A DNA stretch of 64,000 bases from an uncultured Piscinibacter sp. (GTDB lineage Bacteria > Pseudomonadota > Gammaproteobacteria > Burkholderiales > Burkholderiaceae_C): contig NZ_CALFYO010000002.1 in NCBI RefSeq assembly GCF_937952055.1, positions 103,107-167,106 on the forward strand. Reading direction: 5' to 3'. Below the pieces are notes generated by a model. The model worked only from the letters and a program-made list of their open reading frames with translations, made no database searches and was not told where the DNA came from. Positions 18,531-27,218 of this stretch are shown piece after piece. Each line of letters opens with the position of its first letter. Position 1 is the first letter of the stretch. The position numbers were made by a program, and so were the translations under genes.

Positions 18531-19036
18531 GCGCCCTCCCCGTAGCGGACCAGCGGCAAGCCCACCGCGACGAAGCGGTGAACGTAGACGGGCTTTTTGT
18601 TGGGCGCGACCCACACCCGACCCCGGGCCGAATCGTTGCTGAGAACGATCAGGCCATGGAGCATGGCGGGGACGACGTTGAAGAAGCTCGGCACGAAGTT
18701 CTGCGCGTCCTTGAGGTCGACGCTGCTGAACTCGGGCGTGCCGCGGCCGCCGTGGGTGTGGATGTGGAACAGCGCCGAGCGGGTCGCATAGGCGCGCTGC
18801 AGGCCCTTGCGCATGGCGCCCGAGCCGATCATCGCGCCTACGTTCGGGTTGCGGACGTAGTCCTCATCGTCGACCGGCATGTAGTCGCGCGCCGTGATCA
18901 CAATCAGGTCGTCGTCCGCGCGGGCGCAGCCCGCGGTGACGAAGCCGACGCGCTCGTGGGCGAACGGATGCTTGCGGGCGAGGTCCTGGCGCGCGCGGGC
19001 AAACAGCGCAGGCGTTGCTTTGAAGGTGAATTTCAC
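18527..19036 (-). CDS. JAMM/MPN (Mov34-PAD1) metalloprotease, predicted de-conjugating or Ubl-processing enzyme
   Basis: A 169-residue single-domain JAMM protein. Metal ligands visible are E28 (HERVGFV) and H93-x-H95 with D107 in HTHGGRGTPEFSSVD; S104 or S105 precedes D107. The spacing from H95 to D107 is 11 residues, one longer than the usual H-x-H-x10-D. In ubiquitin-like operons this enzyme trims the Ubl precursor or removes it from targets. The start is a GTG at 19036 overlapping the E2 stop (GTGA), and its stop overlaps the E1 start. Confidence 0.88.
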   Translation of the reverse strand: MKFTFKATPALFARARQDLARKHPFAHERVGFVTAGCARADDDLIVITARDYMPVDDEDYVRNPNVGAMIGSGAMRKGLQRAYATRSALFHIHTHGGRGTPEFSSVDLKDAQNFVPSFFNVVPAMLHGLIVLSNDSARGRVWVAPNKKPVYVHRFVAVGLPLVRYGEGA

Positions 19037-19368
19037 TGCAGCGCCCTCACGTGGTTGGCCAGGATTTCAGTCCAGGGCAGCGTCCCCGGCACGCCGTTGA
19101 ACGAGACCACCCACCAGGTCTCGCCGGCGATAACACGGGTCGTCCAGGTGTAGCTCGCCGTGGTGGGCACCTGGCGGTCGAGGAACAGGCGGCTCGAGTA
19201 GCCGTTGTCGTGGCTGGGGTAGAGCAACGCGCGAACGACCTGCTTGTGGCCTTCCTTGCCCACGCCCAGCTCCGGGATGTAGGCGAAGTGCACGCCGCCA
19301 TCGGAGCCGGCGTGGGCGGCCGGGTACAGGATCTGCAGCTTGTGCAGTTGTTCGGCCACGCTGGTCAT
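19033..19368 (-). CDS. E2-like protein (prokaryotic E2 family E type), cysteine-free
   Basis: A 111-residue protein with the shape of the prokaryotic E2 family E: FAYIPELGVGKEGH (residues 28-41), RALLYPSHDNGYSSRLFLD (46-64), then a W-rich stretch AGETWWVVSFNG (81-92) and a C-terminal helix. There is no cysteine anywhere in the protein, so a classical thioester is impossible. It sits between the Ubl gene (ATGA overlap at 19365-19368) and the JAMM gene (GTGA overlap), the order expected for multi-Ubl operons. Role: Ubl transfer through another residue, or scaffold. Confidence 0.8.
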   Translation of the reverse strand: MTSVAEQLHKLQILYPAAHAGSDGGVHFAYIPELGVGKEGHKQVVRALLYPSHDNGYSSRLFLDRQVPTTASYTWTTRVIAGETWWVVSFNGVPGTLPWTEILANHVRALQ

Positions 19369-20045
19369 GACGACTGGCCGCAGGGGGCGTGGGAGAAGAA
19401 CTTCTGGCCGTTGTGCACGCGGATCTGCTCTCCGGGCGTGAGCTCGACGAACTCGACGCCGCGCACGATGTCCAGCACGTAGCCTGCCTCGACCTTGAAG
19501 ATTTCCTTGAGCTGTTCGGTGGAATAGACACCCCGCGGGATGGACTTCTCGTGCTCGTTGTAAATGACCGTCACATCCTTGGACAGGTGGCGCACCTTGA
19601 AGTGCTCCACGCCGGCGCCCGCCAGGTTCACGCGCTCGCCGCTGGAGATGACCCGCTCGCCGCCGCCAGGCAGTTCCTGGATCACTTCGACCTCGCCGTG
19701 CACGCGCGAGAGCATGACGAGCACCTTCTCGTCGATCACCGGGCGCGGCCACTCCATCTGGCCGCCGTCCAGGACGAAGCGCTGCATGCTGTCGCTGGTC
19801 ATGACCCACAGGCGCTGGTTCTCGGCGAGCGCCAGGTCGATCGCTTCATCCAGCCGGATCTCTGCGGTTTCGCCCGACGCGACCTGTTTGACGATCGCGT
19901 TGGCCTCGACGTCGTGGATGCCGAGGGCCTTCATCAGCTGACGGCCGGTGATGGCTTGGTCGTGGAGGCGGACGTCGCGTTCGTCCGCGTGTTCGTTGTA
20001 GATCTTGATCGCGAAGACGCGACCGGCCTGAGTTTGGGTTTGCAT
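19365..20045 (-). CDS. Multiubiquitin-domain protein with three Ubl repeats
   Basis: A 226-residue protein read as three tandem beta-grasp (ubiquitin-like) units at about 10-82, 89-153 and 157-220. The pentapeptide IYNEH recurs at 15-19 and 161-165. The last unit ends HNGQKFFSHAPCGQSS, so the residues before the short tail are Cys-Gly rather than Gly-Gly; cleavage after G223 would expose a single terminal Gly. It is the first gene of the four-gene operon with E2, JAMM and E1, each start overlapping the previous stop. A weak AAAGG ribosome site precedes 20045. It is the predicted modifier protein of the system. Confidence 0.85.
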   Translation of the reverse strand: MQTQTQAGRVFAIKIYNEHADERDVRLHDQAITGRQLMKALGIHDVEANAIVKQVASGETAEIRLDEAIDLALAENQRLWVMTSDSMQRFVLDGGQMEWPRPVIDEKVLVMLSRVHGEVEVIQELPGGGERVISSGERVNLAGAGVEHFKVRHLSKDVTVIYNEHEKSIPRGVYSTEQLKEIFKVEAGYVLDIVRGVEFVELTPGEQIRVHNGQKFFSHAPCGQSS

Positions 20046-20144
20046 TTGATTGCCTTTCTTGGGGAGCCATCACCTGCGGGATTGCAGGCTTTCTGGCCCC
20101 CTTACTCAGTCAATCGCAGCCCAGTGCCAGACCGGAAAGGCCAG

Positions 20145-23100
20145 TCAGAGCTTTTCTTGTACCCACGCTCCTCCGGGCAGGTCGCCGCAGAGGAAAAAGC
20201 TCGGGCAGCGCGGGCAGCTACGCGCCTCGGGCTTGGCGGGGAACTGCCCTGCCTGCATCGCCTGAAGGAAGGCCTGCAGCTTCTCGCGCCTGGACTCCAG
20301 CTTGCGCGATGAGATTTCCATCGGCTGGATGGTTTCGCTGGTCAGGTAGGTCACCTCGACCTGCGCATGCGGCCCGTAGGCCTGGACGGCAGCGAGTTGG
20401 AGAACCGTGTACTCGATGTCATCGAAGGCGTTCGAGCGCTGCTTGCCCGTCTTGACGCGCCGCACCGTGACGCGGCCGCCGGCTCCGTGAGCGACGCCAT
20501 CCGGGCTGACAAGGATCTCGCCCTCTGCCCACCCTAACGAGATCGGAGGCGCCGGCGCGGCCGCGCCACGGCTGCGGCTCTCGATGAGGAAGTCGACAAG
20601 CCGCTTGCCGATGCGACGGTAGTCTTCAGCATATCCATGCTCTGTCGCGCCCTTGGAGCGCCATGCCTCCTCGAAGCGCGCTGCCAGCTGGATGACCGTG
20701 GGACTTGTCGTCTCGTGCTCCCGCTTCAACCACTCGAACACGTCGCCCACGACGTTGTGCATCTTCATAAATGCGGTTTCGGTTCGCCGACCGCCAAGAC
20801 GCAGCACGTGCGTGTACAAGAAGCGGCGTGGGCAACGCTCGAACAGGTTGACCTGGATGTCGGTCCATTGCGGACGCCCTTGCCACGTGATGGCGAGCGG
20901 CGCGCCCGTCGATGTCAAGGCGGCTTGCAACGGCACCGGGACCGGACGAACAAGGAGTTGGTCGATCGGGGCAACGAATTTGGAGGGGCTGCGCGCACGT
21001 CCATCTGCCTGCCTGGCGTAGGCATACAGCAGCAGCCTGTCGCGCGCTCGCGAAAGCGCGACGAAGAACAGGCACTCTTCTTCCTCGTCGTGGCCGGCCT
21101 TCACCGCCTCGATGCCGGTCAATCCCTCCGAGCCATGGATCAGACCGTCCGGCGGAAGACAGCGCGGTGGCACGTTGTTGCGCGGCAGGCCAGACGTCAC
21201 CATGCCGGGCAAATGAACGACATCGAACTCCAGCCCCTTGCTTCCGTGGATGGTCATCAGGCGCACGGCATCGATGTTCTCGGCGCTGCGCGGCAGCTGG
21301 CTCAGTCCACGATCTTCTGAGAGCAGCACGAGGCGCCGGATGCGATCAAGCAGCCGCAGCACGGGTACGCCCTGCCCTCTTGGCTGCCCGCGACAAAAGT
21401 TCAGGAACTGCCAGATCGCCAGACCTTGCATGCGGCTTCGCGCATCGCCAGTCTGATAAAGCGTCTTCGCCAGCCCGAGACCATCGATCGTCCATCCCGT
21501 CAGCAAAGACCAGGGATTCGTCGACGTGCTCACGCCTGCAAAGAGCGTGGACAGGCGAGCAAGTGCTTCTCGACTGCCGTCTACGAGGCCGTCTACCTCT
21601 GCGTGCATCGCCGACCAAGCCATCGAAGCCGGATTCGCCGCGCGCAGGTGTTCAATTACCCGCATGACATCCTGCAAAGGCATTTGGTGCCGTGCCATGG
21701 TTGCCACACGCACCATCGCGGCCGCCCGAGGGTCGTTCACCAGCGAGAGCAAGGCCAGCAAGTCCTTGACTTCCGGCCTCTCGAACAAGCTGCCCAGGTG
21801 CAACGCGGGAATGCCCCTGGCCTCAAGACCTGCGGCAATGGCGTTCAGGCGCGCGTTGGACGCACACAGCACCGCCTGGCCACCATAGGCAATGCCGTGC
21901 TCGTGCAGCGCCGCGATCGACGCGGCAAGCGCGGAGATTTCATCGTCAGCCGACCCGGCGACGCGAAGCTCAACCCGTTCTCCCGTGGCGCCGCGGTCGG
22001 CCTGCAGGTTCAGCGGCAAAGCACCGACGGATGCCTGCATGCCGCGCGCGAACTCGGTGAAAACATCCACGATCCGTTTGTCGGAGCGGTAGTTGATGCC
22101 CAGTTGTGAGGCCTGTGCACCGGGGAAGTCGATCGCAAAGCGCGCGATGTTCGTTGCAGAGGCGCCGCGGAAGCGGTAGATGGACTGGCGTGCATCGCCA
22201 ACCACCCACAGGTTGCGGCCGTCGCCGACGATGGCCTTCAGGAGCCGGACCGAGGCGCGATTGACATCTTGGTATTCATCTACCAGCACATGCTCATGGC
22301 GAGCACGCAGGGCGTCCCTTACTTCGGCGCTTCCCTCGACAAGACGGACCGGCAGCGCGACCAAGTCGCCGAAGTCCAGCAGCTGGCGCGCGGTCAACAG
22401 CCGTTCGTACGCCTCGAAGAGCGTGGCAACCTCCAGGCACTTCTGCGCACGGACCGTGGCATCCTGGTCAGTGCCCGCACGCACCGCCATGGACTGTGCG
22501 AGCGCGCGATAGCCCGCAGCATCGACAACCTCATCCTTGGCGCGTGAGATCGCGCTCAGCATGTCGCTCAAATCCAGGGCCGGATCCCAGAGATTCCGGT
22601 AGTGCTTCAGATCGAGCCGCGGAAACTCGTCCTCCAGGAGTTCAATGGCCTCCGTGCGGTCGACCAACTGTGGGTCCGGCGGCAGCGCCAGTCGGTCGTG
22701 AAACCGGCGAACGATGTCCAGGCCGAATGCGTGGAATGTGCCGATCCACATCGCTGCCGCCGCGACAGGATTGCTCGCGGCAATCCTCTCGCACAGTTCA
22801 TTGGCCGCCTTGTTGGAAAAGGTGAGGACCAGGATCGTGGTGGGATCGGCGCCCTCCGCAAGCAACCCTTCGATGCGGCGAACAAGCGTCCGCGTCTTGC
22901 CGGTACCCGGCCCTGCCTGCAGCTGGAATGCCAAGCCTCGATGCGCGGCCGCCTGAGCCTGCGTGGGGTCAGGGGTGAGCGGGCCTGCCACCGCGCCGGT
23001 GCCCACTGGGTACGGCTCTTCGACCGGTGGCAGCAGCAATGCATCCAGCAACTGCTGCTGCACCACGGCGAGCGGCGCGCCGAAGCGCTTCGCGATAGCG

Positions 23101-23573
23101 TCGGATGCCAGCCCTTCGTCGACATGCAACTCGCGCAACACACGGCGCGGCAGCAGGAACTCGCGAGCGAAGAGGTCCATCTTCACCTCGCGTCGCTCGC
23201 GCGCCCCGTAGTCAAGGACGCGATCTACGCCGACGGGTGCATCCTCCATCGATCGGTCGGGCTCGACGTCCACCGTCACCACGTCAAGCGTGCCACCTTC
23301 CAGCACGACGTGGCCGAGTTCATGCCCGATCAAGAAGGCGCGCTCGAAGTCCGATCCGCGATCGTCGTAGAGGATGCTCCCGGCCTGGCTGTCGAACGTG
23401 GCTCTGCCTCCCTTGAGCTGCGAATCTCCTTCTTGCAGCGCGTACACATCCAAGCCGCGACCTGTGGCCTCCCGAAGCGCAAACGCCAAAGGTCGGGTCG
23501 GATCGCCGCCGGCCGCGACGTTCGCACGGTGCAGGCGTTCTGCTTCCCGGCGAGCGGCCTCGGTAGCGTCCAT
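20145..23573 (-). CDS. ImmA/IrrE protease-UvrD helicase-nuclease fusion
   Basis: A 1142-residue fusion. Residues 1-185 are an ImmA/IrrE-type metallopeptidase: HELGH at 84-88 and the downstream Glu in AREFLLP (E138). From about 195 it is a UvrD/Rep superfamily 1 helicase: AGPGTGKTRTL (220-230), VDEYQDVNRASV, VVGDARQSIYRFRGA, LGINYRSDKRI and HGSKGLEFDVVHLPG. The last 220 residues look like an AddB/Cas4-type nuclease module with an iron-sulfur set (ERCPRRFLY plus SCPRCPSFFLC), though the usual D-x-K strand reads VRRVKTGK with no Asp. It starts three bases after the stop of the HTH-like gene upstream, so the two are coupled. Confidence 0.85.
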   Translation of the reverse strand: MDATEAARREAERLHRANVAAGGDPTRPLAFALREATGRGLDVYALQEGDSQLKGGRATFDSQAGSILYDDRGSDFERAFLIGHELGHVVLEGGTLDVVTVDVEPDRSMEDAPVGVDRVLDYGARERREVKMDLFAREFLLPRRVLRELHVDEGLASDAIAKRFGAPLAVVQQQLLDALLLPPVEEPYPVGTGAVAGPLTPDPTQAQAAAHRGLAFQLQAGPGTGKTRTLVRRIEGLLAEGADPTTILVLTFSNKAANELCERIAASNPVAAAAMWIGTFHAFGLDIVRRFHDRLALPPDPQLVDRTEAIELLEDEFPRLDLKHYRNLWDPALDLSDMLSAISRAKDEVVDAAGYRALAQSMAVRAGTDQDATVRAQKCLEVATLFEAYERLLTARQLLDFGDLVALPVRLVEGSAEVRDALRARHEHVLVDEYQDVNRASVRLLKAIVGDGRNLWVVGDARQSIYRFRGASATNIARFAIDFPGAQASQLGINYRSDKRIVDVFTEFARGMQASVGALPLNLQADRGATGERVELRVAGSADDEISALAASIAALHEHGIAYGGQAVLCASNARLNAIAAGLEARGIPALHLGSLFERPEVKDLLALLSLVNDPRAAAMVRVATMARHQMPLQDVMRVIEHLRAANPASMAWSAMHAEVDGLVDGSREALARLSTLFAGVSTSTNPWSLLTGWTIDGLGLAKTLYQTGDARSRMQGLAIWQFLNFCRGQPRGQGVPVLRLLDRIRRLVLLSEDRGLSQLPRSAENIDAVRLMTIHGSKGLEFDVVHLPGMVTSGLPRNNVPPRCLPPDGLIHGSEGLTGIEAVKAGHDEEEECLFFVALSRARDRLLLYAYARQADGRARSPSKFVAPIDQLLVRPVPVPLQAALTSTGAPLAITWQGRPQWTDIQVNLFERCPRRFLYTHVLRLGGRRTETAFMKMHNVVGDVFEWLKREHETTSPTVIQLAARFEEAWRSKGATEHGYAEDYRRIGKRLVDFLIESRSRGAAAPAPPISLGWAEGEILVSPDGVAHGAGGRVTVRRVKTGKQRSNAFDDIEYTVLQLAAVQAYGPHAQVEVTYLTSETIQPMEISSRKLESRREKLQAFLQAMQAGQFPAKPEARSCPRCPSFFLCGDLPGGAWVQEKL

Positions 23574-23576
23574 CGG

Positions 23577-24170
23577 TCAGTCCGACAATGCCTTCAACGT
23601 CGCCTGCTGTTCCGGCGTCAGCTGTGAAGTCGCGACCGCTTGTTCGAATGTGATCTGTTCGCCCACACTCGGCTTCACACTTGACCGAAAGGCCTGTCCG
23701 GAAACCATGCCGGGCGGGCCCTGCAGGTATGCGCCCACAGCTTGAACGGTGGCACCCAGCTCCGATGCAAGCCTCTCGATGAATCGGGCAGGAATGGTGG
23801 CAGCACGGATCGCCCGATCGCGCACGCGCATCAGGAAGAGATTGCTGACGTCCAGGCTGCGTGCGAGCGACTTGAAGCTGCTCGTATTGAGCCTGGCGAA
23901 CGGATTCGCGATCTCGGCGTCGGGCTGCTGGACAGCCCGTTCGAACCGCTGCCAGGCCTTGTCCACCGCGCTGTCCGGCACCTCAGTCGCCGAGACATCG
24001 GCTGCCGACGGCTCATAAAGCAGATCGATCGAACAATCGATTAGCGCGGTCGCATGCTGCGGGTACTCCCTGATGTAGCGTTCGAGCGTTTCCCGGCCAT
24101 GGCTGGTCTCCATAGAGAACGCCATCAGCACGGATTCCTCGTCCGCAGCGAAGGGCTTGGAGGTACTCAT
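23577..24170 (-). CDS. HTH-like protein, possible substrate of the neighbouring ImmA domain
   Basis: A 197-residue protein with no named family recognised. Residues about 100-150 (SLARSLDVSNLFLMRVRDRA, then IPARFIERLASELGATVQAV and YLQGPP) have the rhythm of Xre-like proteins in which an HTH is followed by an IPxxFIxxLAxxL helix. Proteins of this kind are often repressors cleaved by ImmA/IrrE. The start at 24170 overlaps the sigma-like gene stop (ATGA); the stop is three bases from the ImmA-UvrD start. I infer that it represses or restrains the cassette until cleaved. Confidence 0.55.
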   Translation of the reverse strand: MSTSKPFAADEESVLMAFSMETSHGRETLERYIREYPQHATALIDCSIDLLYEPSAADVSATEVPDSAVDKAWQRFERAVQQPDAEIANPFARLNTSSFKSLARSLDVSNLFLMRVRDRAIRAATIPARFIERLASELGATVQAVGAYLQGPPGMVSGQAFRSSVKPSVGEQITFEQAVATSQLTPEQQATLKALSD

Positions 24171-24946
24171 ACGTGCCCCTCTAGAGCGGCCCTCAGGGTC
24201 TTGTACGCTCTGGCTTTGCGATTTCGCACGGTTCTCGGATCGCAGTTCAGCATCTTGGAGATGGTCATGATGTTGGGATCCTCTGAGTGGGTCAGGAAAC
24301 CTCGCCGCAGCAAGCCCACGACCCGTCTCTGATCGTCTGGTAGTGCATCAATCGCAGCCTCCAGCTCAAGGCGGAAAGCCGGATCATCAATTTTTTTCGG
24401 GTCCCCTCCCAGGAAGTCAGCAGCCGCTTCCTCGACCTCTCGAGAAATGTCCTGACCCTCTTCTCCGTCCGTGGACAGCGGCTCGGTAAGTACCGACGAG
24501 GGGCCGATCTGCCTCAGAACGGACTTCCGGAATCGGGCGAACGCCAGGTCAAACCGCACCTCGAAAAAGTCCAGCATGGCGAAACGGCCGTTGCAGTCCT
24601 TGGCGATTCGCTCGGCGAATCGGCCCATGATCTCTTCTCGAATGCCTTGCGCCCCGGCCATGCGGGCGTCCGAGACCGTTGCAAACAGGGACTGACCGAC
24701 CCGCTTCATGAGCAGTCCGAACATCTGCTTGAACTCGGCCTTAGCGCCCGTCGCGTGGGCGCGCCGCAGGAAATGCGTCAGCGCTTCCGACGGCACATAG
24801 CCGCTGTTCTTCCGCGACACGATGGCGAAAGCCTGCAGGCGTGCCGCGGCATCGACCGACTCCAGCCTTGCCAGGCAGGCCTCGATCTCGGGCGGCCGCG
24901 TGAACGGCGTCCCGTGTTTGTCTTTGCTCTTCAGCGGTTCCGGCAT
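24167..24946 (-). CDS. Sigma-70-like factor (region 4 type HTH)
   Basis: A 259-residue protein. Residues about 200-259 match sigma region 4: AIDALPDDQRRVVGLLRRGF, a short insert, then TISKMLNCDPRTVRNRKARA. The N-terminal 180 residues are helical and could contain a diverged region 2 (FFEVRFDLAFARFRKSVL). A Shine-Dalgarno GGAG precedes 24946. Its stop overlaps the next start by four bases, and the subtilisin gene ends 52 bases upstream of its start. It may direct transcription of its own cassette or act as a DNA-binding regulator. Confidence 0.65.
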   Translation of the reverse strand: MPEPLKSKDKHGTPFTRPPEIEACLARLESVDAAARLQAFAIVSRKNSGYVPSEALTHFLRRAHATGAKAEFKQMFGLLMKRVGQSLFATVSDARMAGAQGIREEIMGRFAERIAKDCNGRFAMLDFFEVRFDLAFARFRKSVLRQIGPSSVLTEPLSTDGEEGQDISREVEEAAADFLGGDPKKIDDPAFRLELEAAIDALPDDQRRVVGLLRRGFLTHSEDPNIMTISKMLNCDPRTVRNRKARAYKTLRAALEGHV

Positions 24947-24998
24947 CGCTCTCCACCTTCCCGTCAGTCCGTGCTGTGCCTGCTCTGCTCGCCCGCCG

Positions 24999-27218
24999 TC
25001 ACCGAATGCGGATCGGCAGGGACACCTGCGGCTGGATCGGCACGAGGGTCTTGGCGTAGGCGCGCAAGATGTCGTTGTAGAGATCGGCGTGCTTCGGCGC
25101 TTCGACGGAGATGATCAACGCGTAGCGGATCTTCTCGGCGCCGACGGCGCGGCCGCCCGCTTCGCGCGCGTTGTAATGGATGTCGAAGACGGGGTTGTCC
25201 AGGCTACTGCCCCGCATGCGCTTGCTGCCGTGCAGGACGGTCTCCCACTTGCCGAGGTCGGAACGGCGCTCCTCTTCCGTCGCGTACTTCTTCATGTCGA
25301 AGAAGCCTTTGGTCTGGGCGTTCGCCTTGCCCTCTTCGATCTTCTTGTCGCTCGGCCTGAAGACGACCTCGAGGCCAGCCCTCGTGTACGCCGCGGCGTC
25401 CTGAGGATCGGTGGGTGAGGCGTAGCAGAAGGTCGCCTTCAGCTGGATGTTGCCCGTCAGTCCGCCGGTCGGCAGCGGCAGCGTGGCACGCAGATACTTG
25501 CCCGGTTTGAGTTCGCCTTGGTAGACCACGCGCGCGGCGCCGGGCGGACAGGTGATCACGTCCATCAGGTCCTCGGGCACCTTGCCCCAGCCCACTTCCA
25601 GCTTGTCATGGGTCGAGGCATCGGCGGCGTGCACAAGCAGCGCCTTGATGGCCAGCGGCGTGAGGTCGGCACCCAGAATCGCCCGGACACCCACCGCGTT
25701 GCGCAGCAGGTACGGTGACGCGTAGCTCGTGCCCAGCTGAGGCGCCAACGCGGCCTTGCGACCTGGCGAGAGGACATGGAAGTACCCGGCGGCATCGCCA
25801 CCGAAGGCCATCAGATCGGGCTTGACCACACCGGGGCTGCGCCCGGGGCCGACCGCGCTGTACGGCGCCCGGGACCAATTCGCATCGGTCGCGTCCGCCG
25901 CGCCGACGGCCAGCGCGTTGACGCAGTCCGAAGGAACCTGAACGCGCGCGTTGCCTACTGCCCGGTCCATTTCGCCGTTGTTGCCGACGGCGACGGTCAT
26001 CAGCGTGTCGCCATCGCTCAGCAGGTCGTCGATCACCGAGGTCCAGGCGTGCACGTCCGTGTCCTCGATGGGCAGGTCCGGTCCCAGGCTCAAGTTGATG
26101 AACTGGTACTGGCGCGACAGCAAGACTTCTTCGACGAACCCCAATGTCCGGTACAGCTCCAGCGGATCCTCGGTCTCGGCATTCTTGTCCAGAACCCGCA
26201 GGTGGTCCACATAGGCAAACGGCCTCCCGGCCAAGGTGTTCGGCTGGATCGGTCCGAAGAGAAAGGCGGAAGTCACACCTAGACCATGCTCCGGGCCGTT
26301 GGGGTCGTCGTCAGCATCTTCATCGAGCAAGCGATACGAACGCAGCCAGGGACCGATCGCGTGATGCTTGGGAAGACCACCATCGAGGATTGCGACCTTC
26401 GGTTCCGATGACAGCGGCTGCTCGCTGGGCAGCGTGCAGCCAACCAGCACCCCGGTCGTGCGCTGGACGGGCCGCAGGCCGCGCAGCTTGGGCATGGGAC
26501 GCACCACACGCACGAACACGAACTCCGCCAGCCGCTCGATGGCGTCGTGTGTGCCTTCGACCGGCACGAACCAGAGATTGCCCGCCGTGAAACCCAGATC
26601 TGCATGAACCTTGACTTCGACGCTCTTGGCGTACTTCGCGAAGGCGCGCTGCACGAACAGGCGATCATCATCGGGCAGCAGGTGGAGTCCGACCTCGAAG
26701 AAGCGATCCCTCTTCTTGCCCAGGGAGACGATGCGCTCTTCCGGCGCAAACGCGGCGAAGCGCTCGATGTGCGCCATGTCGAGCGCCTCGTCCGAGTCGG
26801 CACCTACCTCGCGCGTCCAGGTCTTCAGATGGCGGAACGCCTGGCGTTTTCCGGCGACGAACAGTTCCGTCGTGGTGCACTCCCGCGGATCCCCCTTCTT
26901 CGTCCAGCCGTCCGGCGTGAGCTTCACGGTCCGGCTGCCGACCGACTCCAGCCCCACCGTCCGCAGCATCGCGACGGGGAAGAACGAGCGGGCGATGTAG
27001 CTCGGGTTCATCGTCAGGCGCGCGACGCCGAAGTCGCCGGGACACGCGTTGTCGGGCAATGCATCCAACTCAGCGGCGGCGTCCTGGAATTGAGGGCGCA
27101 GGCGTTGAACGGCCTGCTGGAAGGTATAGACCTCCGCTTTGCCTGGCTTGCGCTTGGGGCCCTTGATCTCGTGCGTCAGGAGTTCCCCTCTCCCGATCAG
27201 GAAGTTCGTCTGGCTCAT
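24999..27218 (-). CDS. ietS: S8 (subtilisin-like) protease, IetS-like
   Basis: A 739-residue S8-family protease. The triad is visible: ILDGGLPKHH (Asp), PNGPEHGLGVTSAFLFG (His) and GTSYASPYLL (Ser). About 260 residues precede the catalytic domain and 180 follow it; there is no signal peptide, so it is cytoplasmic. Its ATG at 27218 overlaps the stop of an AAA ATPase gene by four bases. An AAA ATPase directly followed by a long cytoplasmic subtilisin is the layout of the IetAS antiphage pair, in which both proteins are required. The IetS name is by layout and domain type. Confidence 0.8.
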   Translation of the reverse strand: MSQTNFLIGRGELLTHEIKGPKRKPGKAEVYTFQQAVQRLRPQFQDAAAELDALPDNACPGDFGVARLTMNPSYIARSFFPVAMLRTVGLESVGSRTVKLTPDGWTKKGDPRECTTTELFVAGKRQAFRHLKTWTREVGADSDEALDMAHIERFAAFAPEERIVSLGKKRDRFFEVGLHLLPDDDRLFVQRAFAKYAKSVEVKVHADLGFTAGNLWFVPVEGTHDAIERLAEFVFVRVVRPMPKLRGLRPVQRTTGVLVGCTLPSEQPLSSEPKVAILDGGLPKHHAIGPWLRSYRLLDEDADDDPNGPEHGLGVTSAFLFGPIQPNTLAGRPFAYVDHLRVLDKNAETEDPLELYRTLGFVEEVLLSRQYQFINLSLGPDLPIEDTDVHAWTSVIDDLLSDGDTLMTVAVGNNGEMDRAVGNARVQVPSDCVNALAVGAADATDANWSRAPYSAVGPGRSPGVVKPDLMAFGGDAAGYFHVLSPGRKAALAPQLGTSYASPYLLRNAVGVRAILGADLTPLAIKALLVHAADASTHDKLEVGWGKVPEDLMDVITCPPGAARVVYQGELKPGKYLRATLPLPTGGLTGNIQLKATFCYASPTDPQDAAAYTRAGLEVVFRPSDKKIEEGKANAQTKGFFDMKKYATEEERRSDLGKWETVLHGSKRMRGSSLDNPVFDIHYNAREAGGRAVGAEKIRYALIISVEAPKHADLYNDILRAYAKTLVPIQPQVSLPIRIR

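Noticed and set aside
20046..20144. A CCTGC/GCAGG hairpin as a terminator between the ImmA-UvrD and multi-Ubl genes
   Set aside because: The stem is only five bases and has no clear T-run on the leftward strand, so read-through seems more likely.
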